Positions 16,737 through 25,846 are shown, counted from the first letter of the stretch. The stretch: 34,171 nucleotides of DNA from Candidatus Gastranaerophilales bacterium (GCA_947857085.1 CANUDF010000013.1:1-34171); one strand, 5' to 3'. The notes: generated by a model from the sequence alone, not told the origin. Translations and numbers: made by a program.

Positions 16737-17237
16737 ATGGCAGAATTTTGGAACCTGATTGTTAAATCAAATACTTTTAACTTTGCAATATTAGTAATAA
16801 TATTGGCTGTTATCATTGCAAAATTAAATCTGCCTGAAGTAATTGAAAAAATTAAAAATGACGTTGCAAGTGCAATAGAACATGCCAAAAATGAAAAACA
16901 CAACGCTGAAAATGAATTAAATTCTGTAAAAAAAACTGTTGCAAATACCGATAAAGAAGTAACAGAACAGCTTCAGAATGCAGAAAAAAATGCTAAAAAT
17001 CTTTCTGATGAAATTTTTAAAAACGCAGAAGAACAAATTAAACATATCAGCGAAAATATCCAGAGGGTAATTGCGGCAGAAGAAAAGAATTTATCTTCAA
17101 AACTAACGCAGGAAACAGTTAATAACTCAATGGAACTTGCACGGCAAAATATTATTACCCGTTTGAACGAAGATTCAAAATTACATGAAAAATTCATTGA
17201 AGAGAGCATTGATGCAATAGACAAGGTAAGGCTATGA
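16737..17237 (+). CDS. atpF: ATP synthase F0 subunit b
   Basis: A 166-residue stalk subunit with a membrane span at about 12-30 (TFNFAILVIILAVIIAKL) and an alanine-, lysine- and glutamate-rich coiled coil with right-handed heptad-like character. It heterodimerises with b' and holds the alpha/beta hexamer through delta. Its TGA stop overlaps the delta start (ATGA), giving coupled translation. Confidence 0.92.
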   Translation: MAEFWNLIVKSNTFNFAILVIILAVIIAKLNLPEVIEKIKNDVASAIEHAKNEKHNAENELNSVKKTVANTDKEVTEQLQNAEKNAKNLSDEIFKNAEEQIKHISENIQRVIAAEEKNLSSKLTQETVNNSMELARQNIITRLNEDSKLHEKFIEESIDAIDKVRL

Positions 17238-17788
17238 TTACACAAATATCACAATCAGCAAAAATTTACGCAGATGCCCTGATAAAATTAGGTCAGGACA
17301 ATGTAATGTCTTATGATGATATTTTAAAATACCTTGATACAATAAAAAATATTCTCAACAGTTCCGAAGATTTAAAAAATGTTTTGCTGACTCCTGCCGT
17401 ACCTGTTGAACAAAAAATAGGCATTATTGAAGATATTTTTCAATCAAGAGTAAATCCACACATTCTAAACTTCTTAAAAATTATTGCAGAGAAGAAAAGA
17501 TTTCCTGAGCTGGAAAATATAATAGAAGCATACAAAAAAGAGCTTGATAATATCAACAATTTAAAAAGAATAACAGTAATTTCCGCAATTGAATTATCTG
17601 ATGATTATAAGAAAAAAATCACGGGCAAACTTCAGGAAAAATTACAAAAAAATATTTATGCTGATTGGAAGACAGACAATACAATTATCGGAGGTCTGGT
17701 AATCCGGATTGACGATAATATAATTGATACAAGCATAAAAACAAAACTTGAAAATTTAAGTAAAAATATTATAAAGGGGAACTTATGA
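17234..17788 (+). CDS. atpH: ATP synthase F1 subunit delta
   Basis: A 184-residue delta (OSCP) subunit that joins the peripheral stalk to the top of F1. Family features are [13 protein letters not shown] near the start, [19 protein letters not shown] in the middle and [22 protein letters not shown] near the end. ATGA overlaps with both b (upstream) and alpha (downstream) show tight coupling. Confidence 0.94.
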   Translation: MITQISQSAKIYADALIKLGQDNVMSYDDILKYLDTIKNILNSSEDLKNVLLTPAVPVEQKIGIIEDIFQSRVNPHILNFLKIIAEKKRFPELENIIEAYKKELDNINNLKRITVISAIELSDDYKKKITGKLQEKLQKNIYADWKTDNTIIGGLVIRIDDNIIDTSIKTKLENLSKNIIKGNL

Positions 17789-19296
17789 CATTAATACAAC
17801 CTGATGAAATCAGTTCTATAATTAAGAACAGAATTGAAAACTACGAAATACAAACCGAAGTTGCAAACACAGGAAGTGTTCTTGAAGTCGGTGACGGTAT
17901 CGCAAGAGTTTACGGACTACGCAATGTAATGGCAAGTGAACTTGTGGTATTTGAAGACGGCAAAGACACTCTCGGGATTACAATGAACCTTGATGAGGAC
18001 AACGTCGGTGTTGTTATCCTTGGTGAATATACGCAGATTAAAGAGGGTATGACAGTAAAAACAACAGGGCGTATCGCGTCAGTTCCTGTAGGCGATAATC
18101 TTATTGGAAGAATTATAGATCCTACCGGCAAACCGCTTGACGGCAAGGGTGATTATGAGTACACAAAAACAAGACCCATTGAGCGTGTTGCACCGGGTAT
18201 TGTTGCAAGAAAATCTGTTCATGAACCGCTTCAAACAGGTTTGACAGCGATTGACGGCTTAACACCTATTGGCAGAGGCCAGCGTGAACTTATTATAGGT
18301 GACAGACAAACAGGTAAAACAGCTATTGCGATTGATACCATTATCAATCAAAAAGGTACAGACGTTATTTGTATTTACGTTGCAATCGGTCAAAAAGCAT
18401 CAACTGTTGCGCAACTGGCTAAAACTCTTGAAGATAGAGGCGCAATGGATTATACGATTATTGTTTCGGCAACGGCTGATGAATCAGCGCCTTTACAATA
18501 TATCGCACCTTTCGCAGGGGTTGCTATCGGTGAAGAATTTATGGAACAGGGTAAATCCGTTTTGATAGTCTATGATGACCTGTCAAAACATGCTCAGGCT
18601 TACCGTGCGATGAGTTTGCTGTTAAAAAGACCGCCGGGACGTGAAGCATATCCGGGTGATGTATTCTACCTGCACTCAAGACTTCTTGAACGCGCGGTTA
18701 AATTGAATGATGAACTTGGCGGAGGAAGCATTACTGCATTACCTATCATTGAAACTCAGGCAGGTGACGTTTCAGCATACATTCCGACAAACGTAATTTC
18801 GATTACTGACGGTCAGATTTTCCTTGAAACTAATCTGTTTAACTCGGGTGTAAGACCTGCTATTAATGCCGGTATATCTGTTTCCCGTGTAGGCGGCGCA
18901 GCACAAACCAAAGCTATTAAACAGGTTGCAGGTAAATTAAGACTTGACCTTGCACAATTCAGAGAACTTGAAGCATTTGCTCAATTTGCTTCAGATTTGG
19001 ATCAGGCAACAAAAAATCAGTTGCTTCGCGGTGAAAAATTAACCGAAGTTTTAAAACAGCCGCAATATAATCCTTTAAGTGTAGCTGAACAGGTTAGTAT
19101 CCTGTTTGCGGCAAATGAAGGCTTATTAGATGATATCAAAACAAGTGATATAGGCAGATTTAAAAAAGAATGGTTTGTTCACTTGAATGCTAATTTAAAA
19201 CAGCTTTCAGATAATCTAAATGACGGAAGCGCTTTATCTGATGAGGATAAAAAAGAGCTGAAAACAGCACTTGAAAACTTTAAGAAAACATTTTAA
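17785..19296 (+). CDS. atpA: ATP synthase F1 subunit alpha
   Basis: A 503-residue alpha subunit. The Walker A motif GDRQTGKT is at 172-179. The conserved [41 protein letters not shown] and the arginine-finger region [13 protein letters not shown] are present. It forms the hexamer with beta, whose gene is not in the window; Cyanobacteria also keep beta-epsilon at a separate locus. AGGGGAACTT precedes the start, which overlaps the delta stop. Confidence 0.97.
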   Translation: MTLIQPDEISSIIKNRIENYEIQTEVANTGSVLEVGDGIARVYGLRNVMASELVVFEDGKDTLGITMNLDEDNVGVVILGEYTQIKEGMTVKTTGRIASVPVGDNLIGRIIDPTGKPLDGKGDYEYTKTRPIERVAPGIVARKSVHEPLQTGLTAIDGLTPIGRGQRELIIGDRQTGKTAIAIDTIINQKGTDVICIYVAIGQKASTVAQLAKTLEDRGAMDYTIIVSATADESAPLQYIAPFAGVAIGEEFMEQGKSVLIVYDDLSKHAQAYRAMSLLLKRPPGREAYPGDVFYLHSRLLERAVKLNDELGGGSITALPIIETQAGDVSAYIPTNVISITDGQIFLETNLFNSGVRPAINAGISVSRVGGAAQTKAIKQVAGKLRLDLAQFRELEAFAQFASDLDQATKNQLLRGEKLTEVLKQPQYNPLSVAEQVSILFAANEGLLDDIKTSDIGRFKKEWFVHLNANLKQLSDNLNDGSALSDEDKKELKTALENFKKTF

Positions 19297-19304
19297 AGGA
19301 TAAT

Positions 19305-20225
19305 ATGGCAAATTTAAAAGACATAAAAAACAGAATACAAAGCGTAGAAAGTACCAAGAAAATAACACGCGCAATGAAAATGGTAGCGGCTGCAAAAGTT
19401 AAACGTGCAGAAAACGCAGTTAAAGCTTCCAGACCATTTACCTCTGAATTAAACACAATGTTTACCAGACTATTAAATTCTGTCGGGAATATAAATGACT
19501 GCAATGTAAAAGCTACAAATGCAGTGGATAATTATCCTTGTCTTTTAAAAGCACGACCTGTTGATGAGGTTGGGATTCTTGTAATTACATCAAATAAAGG
19601 TCTTGCCGGTGCATATAATGCAAACGTCATAAGAAAAACACTTAAAATTATTGAAGATTATTCTGTTAAGGGTATTAAAAGTAAATTATTCATTGTAGGT
19701 CAAAAAGGCATTTCAATTCTTGGTAAAAAATGCAGAAATTTGGATTGCGAAATTGTCGGAGAATATCTAAGTGTAGCAAATGACCCTACTCCCTCAGGAG
19801 CTAAAATTATAACAGAAGATATTGCAAAATATTTTGTAGAAGAAAAAATTGATAGAATTGAAATTGTAACAACACGATTTAAAAATATGATGAGCTATTA
19901 CACAGAAGACTGGATTGTACTTCCTGTGCAAAAACCTGAGGTTGACGAAGAACATCATCATATTGATCCGTTAATGGAATTTGAGCCGAGTAAAGAAAAT
20001 ATTTTACAAAAAATTGTTCCGCTTTATATAACAAATATAATTTATCAGGCGTTATTAGAAGCACAGGCAAGCGAACTTGCATCCAGAATGACAGCAATGT
20101 CTGCTGCAACAACAAATGCCGAAAAAATGCTTCACGAGCTTTCAATTGAGTACAATAAAACACGTCAAACCGCAATCACTCAGGAACTTATTGAAGTTGT
20201 TTCCGGTGCAAATGCCCAAAATTAA
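19305..20225 (+). CDS. atpG: ATP synthase F1 subunit gamma
   Basis: A 306-residue central-stalk subunit. The N-terminal KDIKNRIQSVESTKKITRAMKMVAAAK and the C-terminal LASRMTAMSAATTNAEKML with TRQTAITQELIEVVSGA are classic. Between LPV (in WIVLPV) and FEPS there are only about 17 residues, where cyanobacterial gamma has about 40. The regulatory insert of cyanobacterial/chloroplast gamma therefore appears to be missing, although flanking sequence is cyanobacteria-like. It ends the operon; the convergent gene's stop codon begins at the next base, with no hairpin. Confidence 0.95.
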   Translation: MANLKDIKNRIQSVESTKKITRAMKMVAAAKVKRAENAVKASRPFTSELNTMFTRLLNSVGNINDCNVKATNAVDNYPCLLKARPVDEVGILVITSNKGLAGAYNANVIRKTLKIIEDYSVKGIKSKLFIVGQKGISILGKKCRNLDCEIVGEYLSVANDPTPSGAKIITEDIAKYFVEEKIDRIEIVTTRFKNMMSYYTEDWIVLPVQKPEVDEEHHHIDPLMEFEPSKENILQKIVPLYITNIIYQALLEAQASELASRMTAMSAATTNAEKMLHELSIEYNKTRQTAITQELIEVVSGANAQN

Positions 20226-21782
20226 TTATTTGTTAAGTATTTTATTAGAAGTAAAATTCATTTGATTGCTTAAGAATGCTAGATTTTCAGGTTTAAGCAT
20301 AATATTTGCAGGGTTTATTGCACGGGTCATAGCACGTTTTTGTTCACTTCTCTTAGTCATATAAATATTAAGTTTAGGGATACCAATACCCAAAACTAAA
20401 CCTGAGAATGCATAACCGGCAAGCTGCGCAATATTCAAATAACGCAATTTAGTTCTTGTTAACTTGTCGGAAGCAGGAAGCAATTTGAGTAATTTTTTAA
20501 ACGGTAAAGCTTTTCCATTTTCAACAGTTGAAATTTTAGCTTTTTTCAGTGCTTCGTAAAGTACTTCGTCACGTGTTCTGCCTACCAGATTTTTATCCAG
20601 GGCTTTTAATGTTCCTCTGGAAACAAAATTACCAAATACAAGCCAGCTCAGATAGCCTAATGTATCCTTAATTGTAGCCTCGCGTAATTCATCTTTATCA
20701 CGTGCAGCTAAAAATCTTGACATGATAGTTAAACCATAAACTAATTTAAACTGGTTCAAGGTTGGTGTGATACCCTTATATTGAATATTCGGTAAAAAGT
20801 CTTTTGCTTTGAACTTACAAATTAAACCATAAGCCATCGTTCCAAAAGCAGCTGCTGTTGCAGTTTTAAGGGCTTTAAAACCAAATGTTTTATCTTTTTC
20901 TCTGCCTTCCACACCAACAAAACCATCACTACCTGTTTTCTTTTTGGTTAAATAAATATTAAGCGGTTGAATAGAACAACCGATAGCGGATGCAATACCT
21001 AAACCTAAAATTGAACGTCTTAAGCCTAAATTTTTCAAACCTTTTACGAAATTTACATCTGAGAAATTTTCAGCGTGTTTGAAAGATTCGACAACCTTGT
21101 CTTTAAATAATGCTTTTGATAATGAAGACACATTATCTACAATATTAGTCAAAGTTGCTTTTACATTTTTGTCACCTGATTTAAGAACAATTTCAGCTTC
21201 TTGTCCCAAATCACTCAGCACGACATTTTTCATCATAGCTTTATGCTCTTTTGATGATGATTTAATATTCTTCACAAGAGCATCAGCAAAAGTTTCCTGA
21301 GCCTCTTTTGAAAGATGAGTACCCTCTTTGGAAGTTATAATTTCAGCAATACGTTTTGAATAATCTTCCGCGATATTTTTAGAATCTGATTTTACAACCT
21401 CATGCTGAATTTTTCCGAGCATATCAATAGTATCTGAATCAGCAAAAATATTTTGCGCCTTTATACCATATTTTGAATTAAGTACAGACGCAAGCAGCAT
21501 ACCTGCAAGAGGACCGTAAACAAGCCCTACAAAAGCATGGTTAACAGTACCGCTTCCCTCACGTCTAAGAGTTTCCATACCGGCATCAGCACCGCGTGTG
21601 AAATCTGTCATTGTTCTTGGGGCAACCATACAAGAAAAGTCAACCGCAGTAGCGCCCCACGCCTGATTTGTATCTAAAAAGCGCAAAAGTTGTACAACGC
21701 CGTCAGTGATACCGGTAAATGTCTGCTGTTTATTATTATTTCTATTTATATTTTGTTGTTGATTTATATTTTGTACTTTCAT
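20226..21782 (-). CDS. Hypothetical multi-span membrane protein, paralogue 1
   Basis: A 518-residue protein that is clearly paralogous to its upstream neighbour. A polar Asn/Gln-rich tail ends in FTGITD (residues 22-27), followed by an amphipathic block with VAPRT. Likely spans are at about 83-101, ~262-280, ~303-325, in the DTLGYLSWLVFGNFV segment, and near the C-terminus (LAGYAFSGLVLGIGIPKLNIY). Repeated signatures are SIQPLNIYLTKK and DKDELREATIKD. A soluble charged region of ~160 residues follows span 1. The function is unknown; the mix of membrane spans and large soluble loops suggests an envelope protein. It starts at 21782 with TAGGA upstream, 9 bp after the neighbour's stop. Confidence 0.8.
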   Translation of the reverse strand: MKVQNINQQQNINRNNNKQQTFTGITDGVVQLLRFLDTNQAWGATAVDFSCMVAPRTMTDFTRGADAGMETLRREGSGTVNHAFVGLVYGPLAGMLLASVLNSKYGIKAQNIFADSDTIDMLGKIQHEVVKSDSKNIAEDYSKRIAEIITSKEGTHLSKEAQETFADALVKNIKSSSKEHKAMMKNVVLSDLGQEAEIVLKSGDKNVKATLTNIVDNVSSLSKALFKDKVVESFKHAENFSDVNFVKGLKNLGLRRSILGLGIASAIGCSIQPLNIYLTKKKTGSDGFVGVEGREKDKTFGFKALKTATAAAFGTMAYGLICKFKAKDFLPNIQYKGITPTLNQFKLVYGLTIMSRFLAARDKDELREATIKDTLGYLSWLVFGNFVSRGTLKALDKNLVGRTRDEVLYEALKKAKISTVENGKALPFKKLLKLLPASDKLTRTKLRYLNIAQLAGYAFSGLVLGIGIPKLNIYMTKRSEQKRAMTRAINPANIMLKPENLAFLSNQMNFTSNKILNK

Positions 21783-21791
21783 GGTCTATTC

Positions 21792-23363
21792 CTATTGTAA
21801 ACTAAAAAAAGATTTAAATGCGGGTGAATTATTTTTGATTTGAGTTCTTAAAAAGCCGTTTGTCGAATTTATCGATTCAGCAAGCTTTTTCAATTCCGCT
21901 TCACGCTTTTTGTTAGTTTGCGTTCGGGTATAAAGCGGGATAAATATACCTAATGCAAGCAAAGAAAATGCCAAGTTGCCCAATTGGCAGACAGAACGCA
22001 GGTTTTTAGCTGTTTTGCCTACAACTTCGTCTGAAGATTTCAGACTAACATCTTTTAACCAATGAGCTAATTTCTTTAATATGTTTGCATCTTTCGGGGC
22101 TTCTTTTAATCTGTTCAGTAATTTTACGTCCGGTTTAATTTTCTCAATAAGAGTAGCAACACCTTTTGCAGCATAGTCACCAAGGAAGTATAAACTTGAG
22201 AATGTCGCTATATCACGGATTGTAGCTTCTCTGAGTTCGTTCTTATCTTCCGATGCCATCATACGGCTTGCAAATGTTGCAGTTGAAATAATTCTTGCTT
22301 GATCCATTGTCGGGAAAATACCTTTAAACTGAAGCATTTGTTTATTAGGAAGTTTTAAGCCCATTGAAAGTAATGCCACACCAATCATTGACCCGACTGA
22401 TATGAATTTTTGTTTTAATAAAGCTGCTTTTTCACGCGGCGTCATTTCTCGTTGTTCTTTGTTTTGAGCAAAATCTTTATAAATAGGGGCACCTTTGACA
22501 CCTGAACGTTTACTTGTAATCCAGCGGTTTAAAGGCTGCATAGAAATTGCAAGAGGAATGATAACACCAAGGCCGGCAAAACTTTTCCAGTTAACAAGTT
22601 TAACGGCATTTTTAAAGAACTTATTATAATGGTCGGCATTTTTAATACCTGCATTTTCAACAGCTCTGTGAATATGTACAAAATCTTCAGCAATGCCTTT
22701 GAGGTTCTTTGATAAAAATTCTTTACTGCCCTTAAGTCTGATATGTTCAGTCATATGAGCAGTATCAGCAATTTGCTTGTAACCTTCTTCTAACAACTTT
22801 TTCGGTTTTTTAGCAATAGAGGCATCAGCAAGTTTCTTAATACCTGAAGACAAATCAAATTCGCTGAATGATTTATATTTACTTCCATCGATACCTTCAA
22901 CATCATTGAAGAAAGAAGTTAAAGCATTTGTAAGTTTTTGGGTTCCGGTACCTTCAGCTTTTGACAGATAACCTTTAATAAGGTTTAAAGATTCTTCATT
23001 TGCCCAAATTTTGGAAAGATTCGTTTTGTTAAAGTCTTTGACAAAAGGTTTTTGTAAAAGTTTAGCAAGCCCCATAACAATAAAGCTTGGGATTAAGCAG
23101 TTAACAATTAGCCCTGAAGATTCTCGCAAAAATGCTTCTGTGCCGGCAAAACCGTTTGATTGCTTGGTTTCAATAATTGTACGCGGAACAATTGCTGTTG
23201 ATAAATCAAGCACGGAAACATTTACCATCGGATTTTCTTCACAAAGCTGAATCCCGCGAAGCAAAGTATCAGCAATGCCTGAAAATGCCGGCTGCTGAGT
23301 TTTTTTTGCATCCCGATTAGGGGTATATTTATTGTTTTCTACACTACTAACTTTACTAATCAT
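21792..23363 (-). CDS. Hypothetical multi-span membrane protein, paralogue 2
   Basis: A 523-residue protein with the same plan as paralogue 1: polar tail ending in AFSGIAD (26-32), block with IVPRT (58-62), a span near 73-93, a soluble region of ~150 residues, SMQPLNRWITSKRSG after a second hydrophobic segment, DKNELREATIRD, and a final hydrophobic segment with LALGIFIPLYTRTQTNKK. Identity with paralogue 1 is modest but runs end to end, so this is an old tandem duplication. The ATG at 23363 has no clear Shine-Dalgarno. A TATAAT inside an 8-bp inverted repeat lies 37-42 bp upstream. The function is unknown. Confidence 0.8.
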   Translation of the reverse strand: MISKVSSVENNKYTPNRDAKKTQQPAFSGIADTLLRGIQLCEENPMVNVSVLDLSTAIVPRTIIETKQSNGFAGTEAFLRESSGLIVNCLIPSFIVMGLAKLLQKPFVKDFNKTNLSKIWANEESLNLIKGYLSKAEGTGTQKLTNALTSFFNDVEGIDGSKYKSFSEFDLSSGIKKLADASIAKKPKKLLEEGYKQIADTAHMTEHIRLKGSKEFLSKNLKGIAEDFVHIHRAVENAGIKNADHYNKFFKNAVKLVNWKSFAGLGVIIPLAISMQPLNRWITSKRSGVKGAPIYKDFAQNKEQREMTPREKAALLKQKFISVGSMIGVALLSMGLKLPNKQMLQFKGIFPTMDQARIISTATFASRMMASEDKNELREATIRDIATFSSLYFLGDYAAKGVATLIEKIKPDVKLLNRLKEAPKDANILKKLAHWLKDVSLKSSDEVVGKTAKNLRSVCQLGNLAFSLLALGIFIPLYTRTQTNKKREAELKKLAESINSTNGFLRTQIKNNSPAFKSFFSLQ

Positions 23364-23391
23364 AAATAAATTTTGTCTGGATATTTTCTGA

Positions 23392-23415
23392 ATACTGTTA
23401 TTATAGCAACAGTAT
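23392..23415 (-). promoter_or_regulatory. Inverted repeat enclosing a TATAAT box
   Basis: ATACTGTT (23392-23399), 8 bp, then AACAGTAT (23408-23415) form a perfect inverted repeat. Read on the minus strand, the spacer holds TATAAT (23400-23405), a good -10 box for the gene starting at 23363. A dyad over the -10 box is a typical repressor site. The arms resemble CTGT/ACAG LexA half-sites of Proteobacteria, but the spacing is wrong (10 rather than 8 between them). Confidence 0.45.
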
Positions 23416-23649
23416 ATTAAAATTAAAAGCGGTCAAATTTAAAAATTGCCCTATCAGGGGTGAATGTTAAGTTAATGTAAAGATAAAATTATGAATATTT
23501 TTTTAAAAATACATTTTTTAAAAACAAAAAAATAAAAAAATTATTTAAATTTTATAAAAAATATTTAAAAATTGTCAAAAATACAATTTTTCGATGAAAA
23601 ATTTTTTGTAAATTTTTGTAAACTTTTTGCATGTAAATACGAATTTTAC
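23416..23649. other. Very AT-rich intergenic spacer
   Basis: This 234-bp non-coding stretch separates the cca stop from the promoter of the 23363 gene. From about 23490 on it is almost only A and T, with runs of A and T and no open frame. I see one weak hairpin (listed separately) and a short CCCTATCAGGGG dyad near 23450. No DnaA-box cluster was found. Confidence 0.6.
23567..23591 (-). terminator. Weak AT-rich hairpin after cca
   Basis: AAAAATTGT (23567-23575) pairs perfectly with ACAATTTTT (23583-23591), with T-rich DNA after it on the minus strand. It could end the rsmE-cca transcript, but with almost no G-C pairs the stem is unstable. Confidence 0.35.
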
Positions 23650-25044
23650 CTAAAAATTACGAATAAAGTTAAGCGCATCATCTTTTGACATGACATCACC
23701 GTTGATTTGTGCTTCATGTAAAGCATTCATTATTTCACCCAGTTTTGGAGAAGGTTTAATATTAAGCTCACGCATTACATCATTTCCGGTTAAAAGTTTT
23801 GGTAGAGGCTGTAACGATGCTCTTACTTTAAGATAAAAATTTTGCAGGCGGGTTAATAATAATATATTTTTTTCGACAATATCATCAGTAATTTCAGGGC
23901 CGCGAGCTGATAATCTATCGGCTTTAGCAAGAACAATATTATCAATTGAATTCATATCCATACGTCTTACAAAGCGCATCATGATTTTATCGGTAATTTC
24001 AGGACTGCACATAACATGAGACGGGTAAATATGATATTTAATTAATATAGATATATAATCAATTTGTTTATTAGAAAAATGCAAATCTTTCAATATTTTT
24101 AATGACATTTTCGCACCGGCATCATCATGTTTGATAAATCTATGGCGTCCGGTGTCTTGTTCAATAGTCCAGGTTGAAAATTTACCGATATCGTGCAGAA
24201 ATCCTGTCAATCGCAAGTGCGCGAGCCGCGAAAATCCACCGAAATCTATTCTGTTTAAATGCTCACGAACCTCTTCATCCGATTGTTTATAAATTTCCGT
24301 AATCTGTCTTACTGTTTCAACTGAATGGTGAAACAAATCCAAATGGTGATGCGAATTTGGCGGAACCTGTTTCACTTGTTTTACGACAGGAAGAATTTCT
24401 TCAAGCAAAAGACAGTCATCAAGCAGTAAAAGTGCTTCGTGCACATAATCACCGGAAAACATTTTCATCAATTCATAATTCACACGCTCAACAGCAGGTT
24501 CATGAATTAGCTTTCTGTGTCTTTTAACGATGTCCAAAAGTTCAGGAGCAACATCAAATCCTAAATTAGCCTTAAACCTAAAAATCCTTAAAAGGCGCAA
24601 AGGATCATCAATAAAGTTCTTTTCAGATATAAGATTAAGTTTTTTGTTTTTCAAATCATTTAGACCGTTAACTATATCAATAATTTCAAAAGTTTTTAGA
24701 TTAACGGCAATAGCATTTATAGTTAAATCACGGCGTTTTATATCGGTCTGTAGAGAATTTTCAACAGGATTAGTAATATCAAGATAATTTATTTTGTCTT
24801 TAAACACCAGACGGTAGATTTTATTAACTTCGTCAAGCGGGATAAATTTCGCGTCAAAGCGTTCTGCAAGCTTAAGTGCAAAATCACGAGCATCTTCATT
24901 ACATACAATAATATCTCTGTCAAAAGTTTCTTTACCCAGAAAAAAATCACGCACCACACCGCCCACAAGGTAAACCTCAGTGTCAAACTCATTAGATATT
25001 ATATTTAAAATTTCATCATTTCTAATTTTTTGTTCCAAACTCAT
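23650..25044 (-). CDS. cca: tRNA nucleotidyltransferase / poly(A) polymerase family, HD domain
   Basis: A 464-residue class II nucleotidyltransferase. LVGGVVRDFFLG is at 26-37, with the metal-binding Asp pair in FDRDI (42 and 44). RRDLTINAIA is at 104-113 and DDPLRLLRIFRFKANLGF near 146-163. A C-terminal HD domain has His240 and His284-Asp285 (FLHDIGK). It would add or repair the tRNA 3' CCA end; a poly(A)- or A-adding specialisation cannot be excluded by eye. The ATG at 25044 is preferred to an upstream TTG at 25065. It overlaps the rsmE stop by 23 nt, so the two RNA-processing genes are coupled. Confidence 0.88.
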   Translation of the reverse strand: MSLEQKIRNDEILNIISNEFDTEVYLVGGVVRDFFLGKETFDRDIIVCNEDARDFALKLAERFDAKFIPLDEVNKIYRLVFKDKINYLDITNPVENSLQTDIKRRDLTINAIAVNLKTFEIIDIVNGLNDLKNKKLNLISEKNFIDDPLRLLRIFRFKANLGFDVAPELLDIVKRHRKLIHEPAVERVNYELMKMFSGDYVHEALLLLDDCLLLEEILPVVKQVKQVPPNSHHHLDLFHHSVETVRQITEIYKQSDEEVREHLNRIDFGGFSRLAHLRLTGFLHDIGKFSTWTIEQDTGRHRFIKHDDAGAKMSLKILKDLHFSNKQIDYISILIKYHIYPSHVMCSPEITDKIMMRFVRRMDMNSIDNIVLAKADRLSARGPEITDDIVEKNILLLTRLQNFYLKVRASLQPLPKLLTGNDVMRELNIKPSPKLGEIMNALHEAQINGDVMSKDDALNFIRNF

Positions 25045-25747
25045 ATATAATATTTCCCAGCGCAACAGTTACAGCAGTTTCAGCCTTTAAGATAAGATTT
25101 CCTAGCGTAAGCATTTCAACCTTTTTGTTTTTAAAAAGCTCAAATTCTCTTTCCGAAAAACCTCCTTCCGGACCTATAACAACCAGAACATTCTCCCCTG
25201 ATTTAACTGGTTTGATATCCTTGAGCGTGTTTGTTGCAATCCGTTCACAGAACACAATTACACGCTCAAATTTGTCAATCAAATCTTCAAGTTTTTCGAG
25301 TTTAAAACAGGTTGGAATATCAGCTCTTTCGCATTGTTTTGAAGCTTCATACATAATACGCTGCCACTTATCTATTTTTTTTGTAATAATTTCCTCGCTA
25401 AGAGCACAATTATCAGTATGAACGGGATATATTCCTTTGATGCCAAGCTCTGTAGCTTTTTCAACCACAAAGGATTGCGCATCACTTCTGAGCGGACTTT
25501 GCGCAAGATATAGTCCAAAATCCAGGCTTCTATCAGACTTATAACTATTTTCAATTTTAACTATAACCTCATTTGACGTAACATTTTCAACAACAGTTTC
25601 GTACTGAATTTTGTTTTCGTCAATTAAAAGAAGTTTTTCACCTTTTCGTATGCGCAAAGATTTTGCAATATGCTTATAATTATTACTATCAGATATCGCA
25701 ATATGGTCATTATTTACATCTTTTGATGAAATAAAAAAGTGTGGCAT
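25022..25747 (-). CDS. rsmE: 16S rRNA (uracil(1498)-N(3))-methyltransferase
   Basis: A 241-residue SPOUT-fold enzyme that methylates N3 of U1498 of 16S rRNA using S-adenosylmethionine. Diagnostic motifs are QSPLRSDAQSFVVEKATELG, IGPEGGFSEREFELF and the knot region LGNLILKAETAVTVALG. An N-terminal PUA-like domain is at about 1-70. The ATG at 25747 has no Shine-Dalgarno; TATTAT lies six bases before it. It is the first gene of the rsmE-cca pair and diverges from the DUF2229 gene. Confidence 0.93.
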   Translation of the reverse strand: MPHFFISSKDVNNDHIAISDSNNYKHIAKSLRIRKGEKLLLIDENKIQYETVVENVTSNEVIVKIENSYKSDRSLDFGLYLAQSPLRSDAQSFVVEKATELGIKGIYPVHTDNCALSEEIITKKIDKWQRIMYEASKQCERADIPTCFKLEKLEDLIDKFERVIVFCERIATNTLKDIKPVKSGENVLVVIGPEGGFSEREFELFKNKKVEMLTLGNLILKAETAVTVALGNIIYEFGTKN

Positions 25748-25753
25748 AAGTTA

Positions 25754-25759
25754 ATAATA
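25754..25759 (-). promoter_or_regulatory. Candidate -10 box for a leaderless rsmE transcript
   Basis: Minus-strand TATTAT, then TAACTT, then the ATG at 25747. Transcription would begin at the start codon. The -35 region has no convincing match. Confidence 0.4.
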
Positions 25760-25846
25760 CAACAAAATTGTTAAATTTTATATTTTCAAGTAGCAAATAA
25801 TAAAATATTGTAGTATTATAAAAGTAGTAGAAATATTAATCGGGAT

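Noticed and set aside
23392-23415. LexA (SOS) box
   Set aside because: The E. coli box needs CTGT-N8-ACAG; here it is N10. The cyanobacterial and Gram-positive consensus sequences do not fit either, and the downstream gene is not a repair gene.
23490-23649. AT-rich spacer as a replication origin
   Set aside because: No DnaA-box cluster, no dnaA/dnaN/rpmH genes nearby and no iterons; AT-richness alone is not enough.
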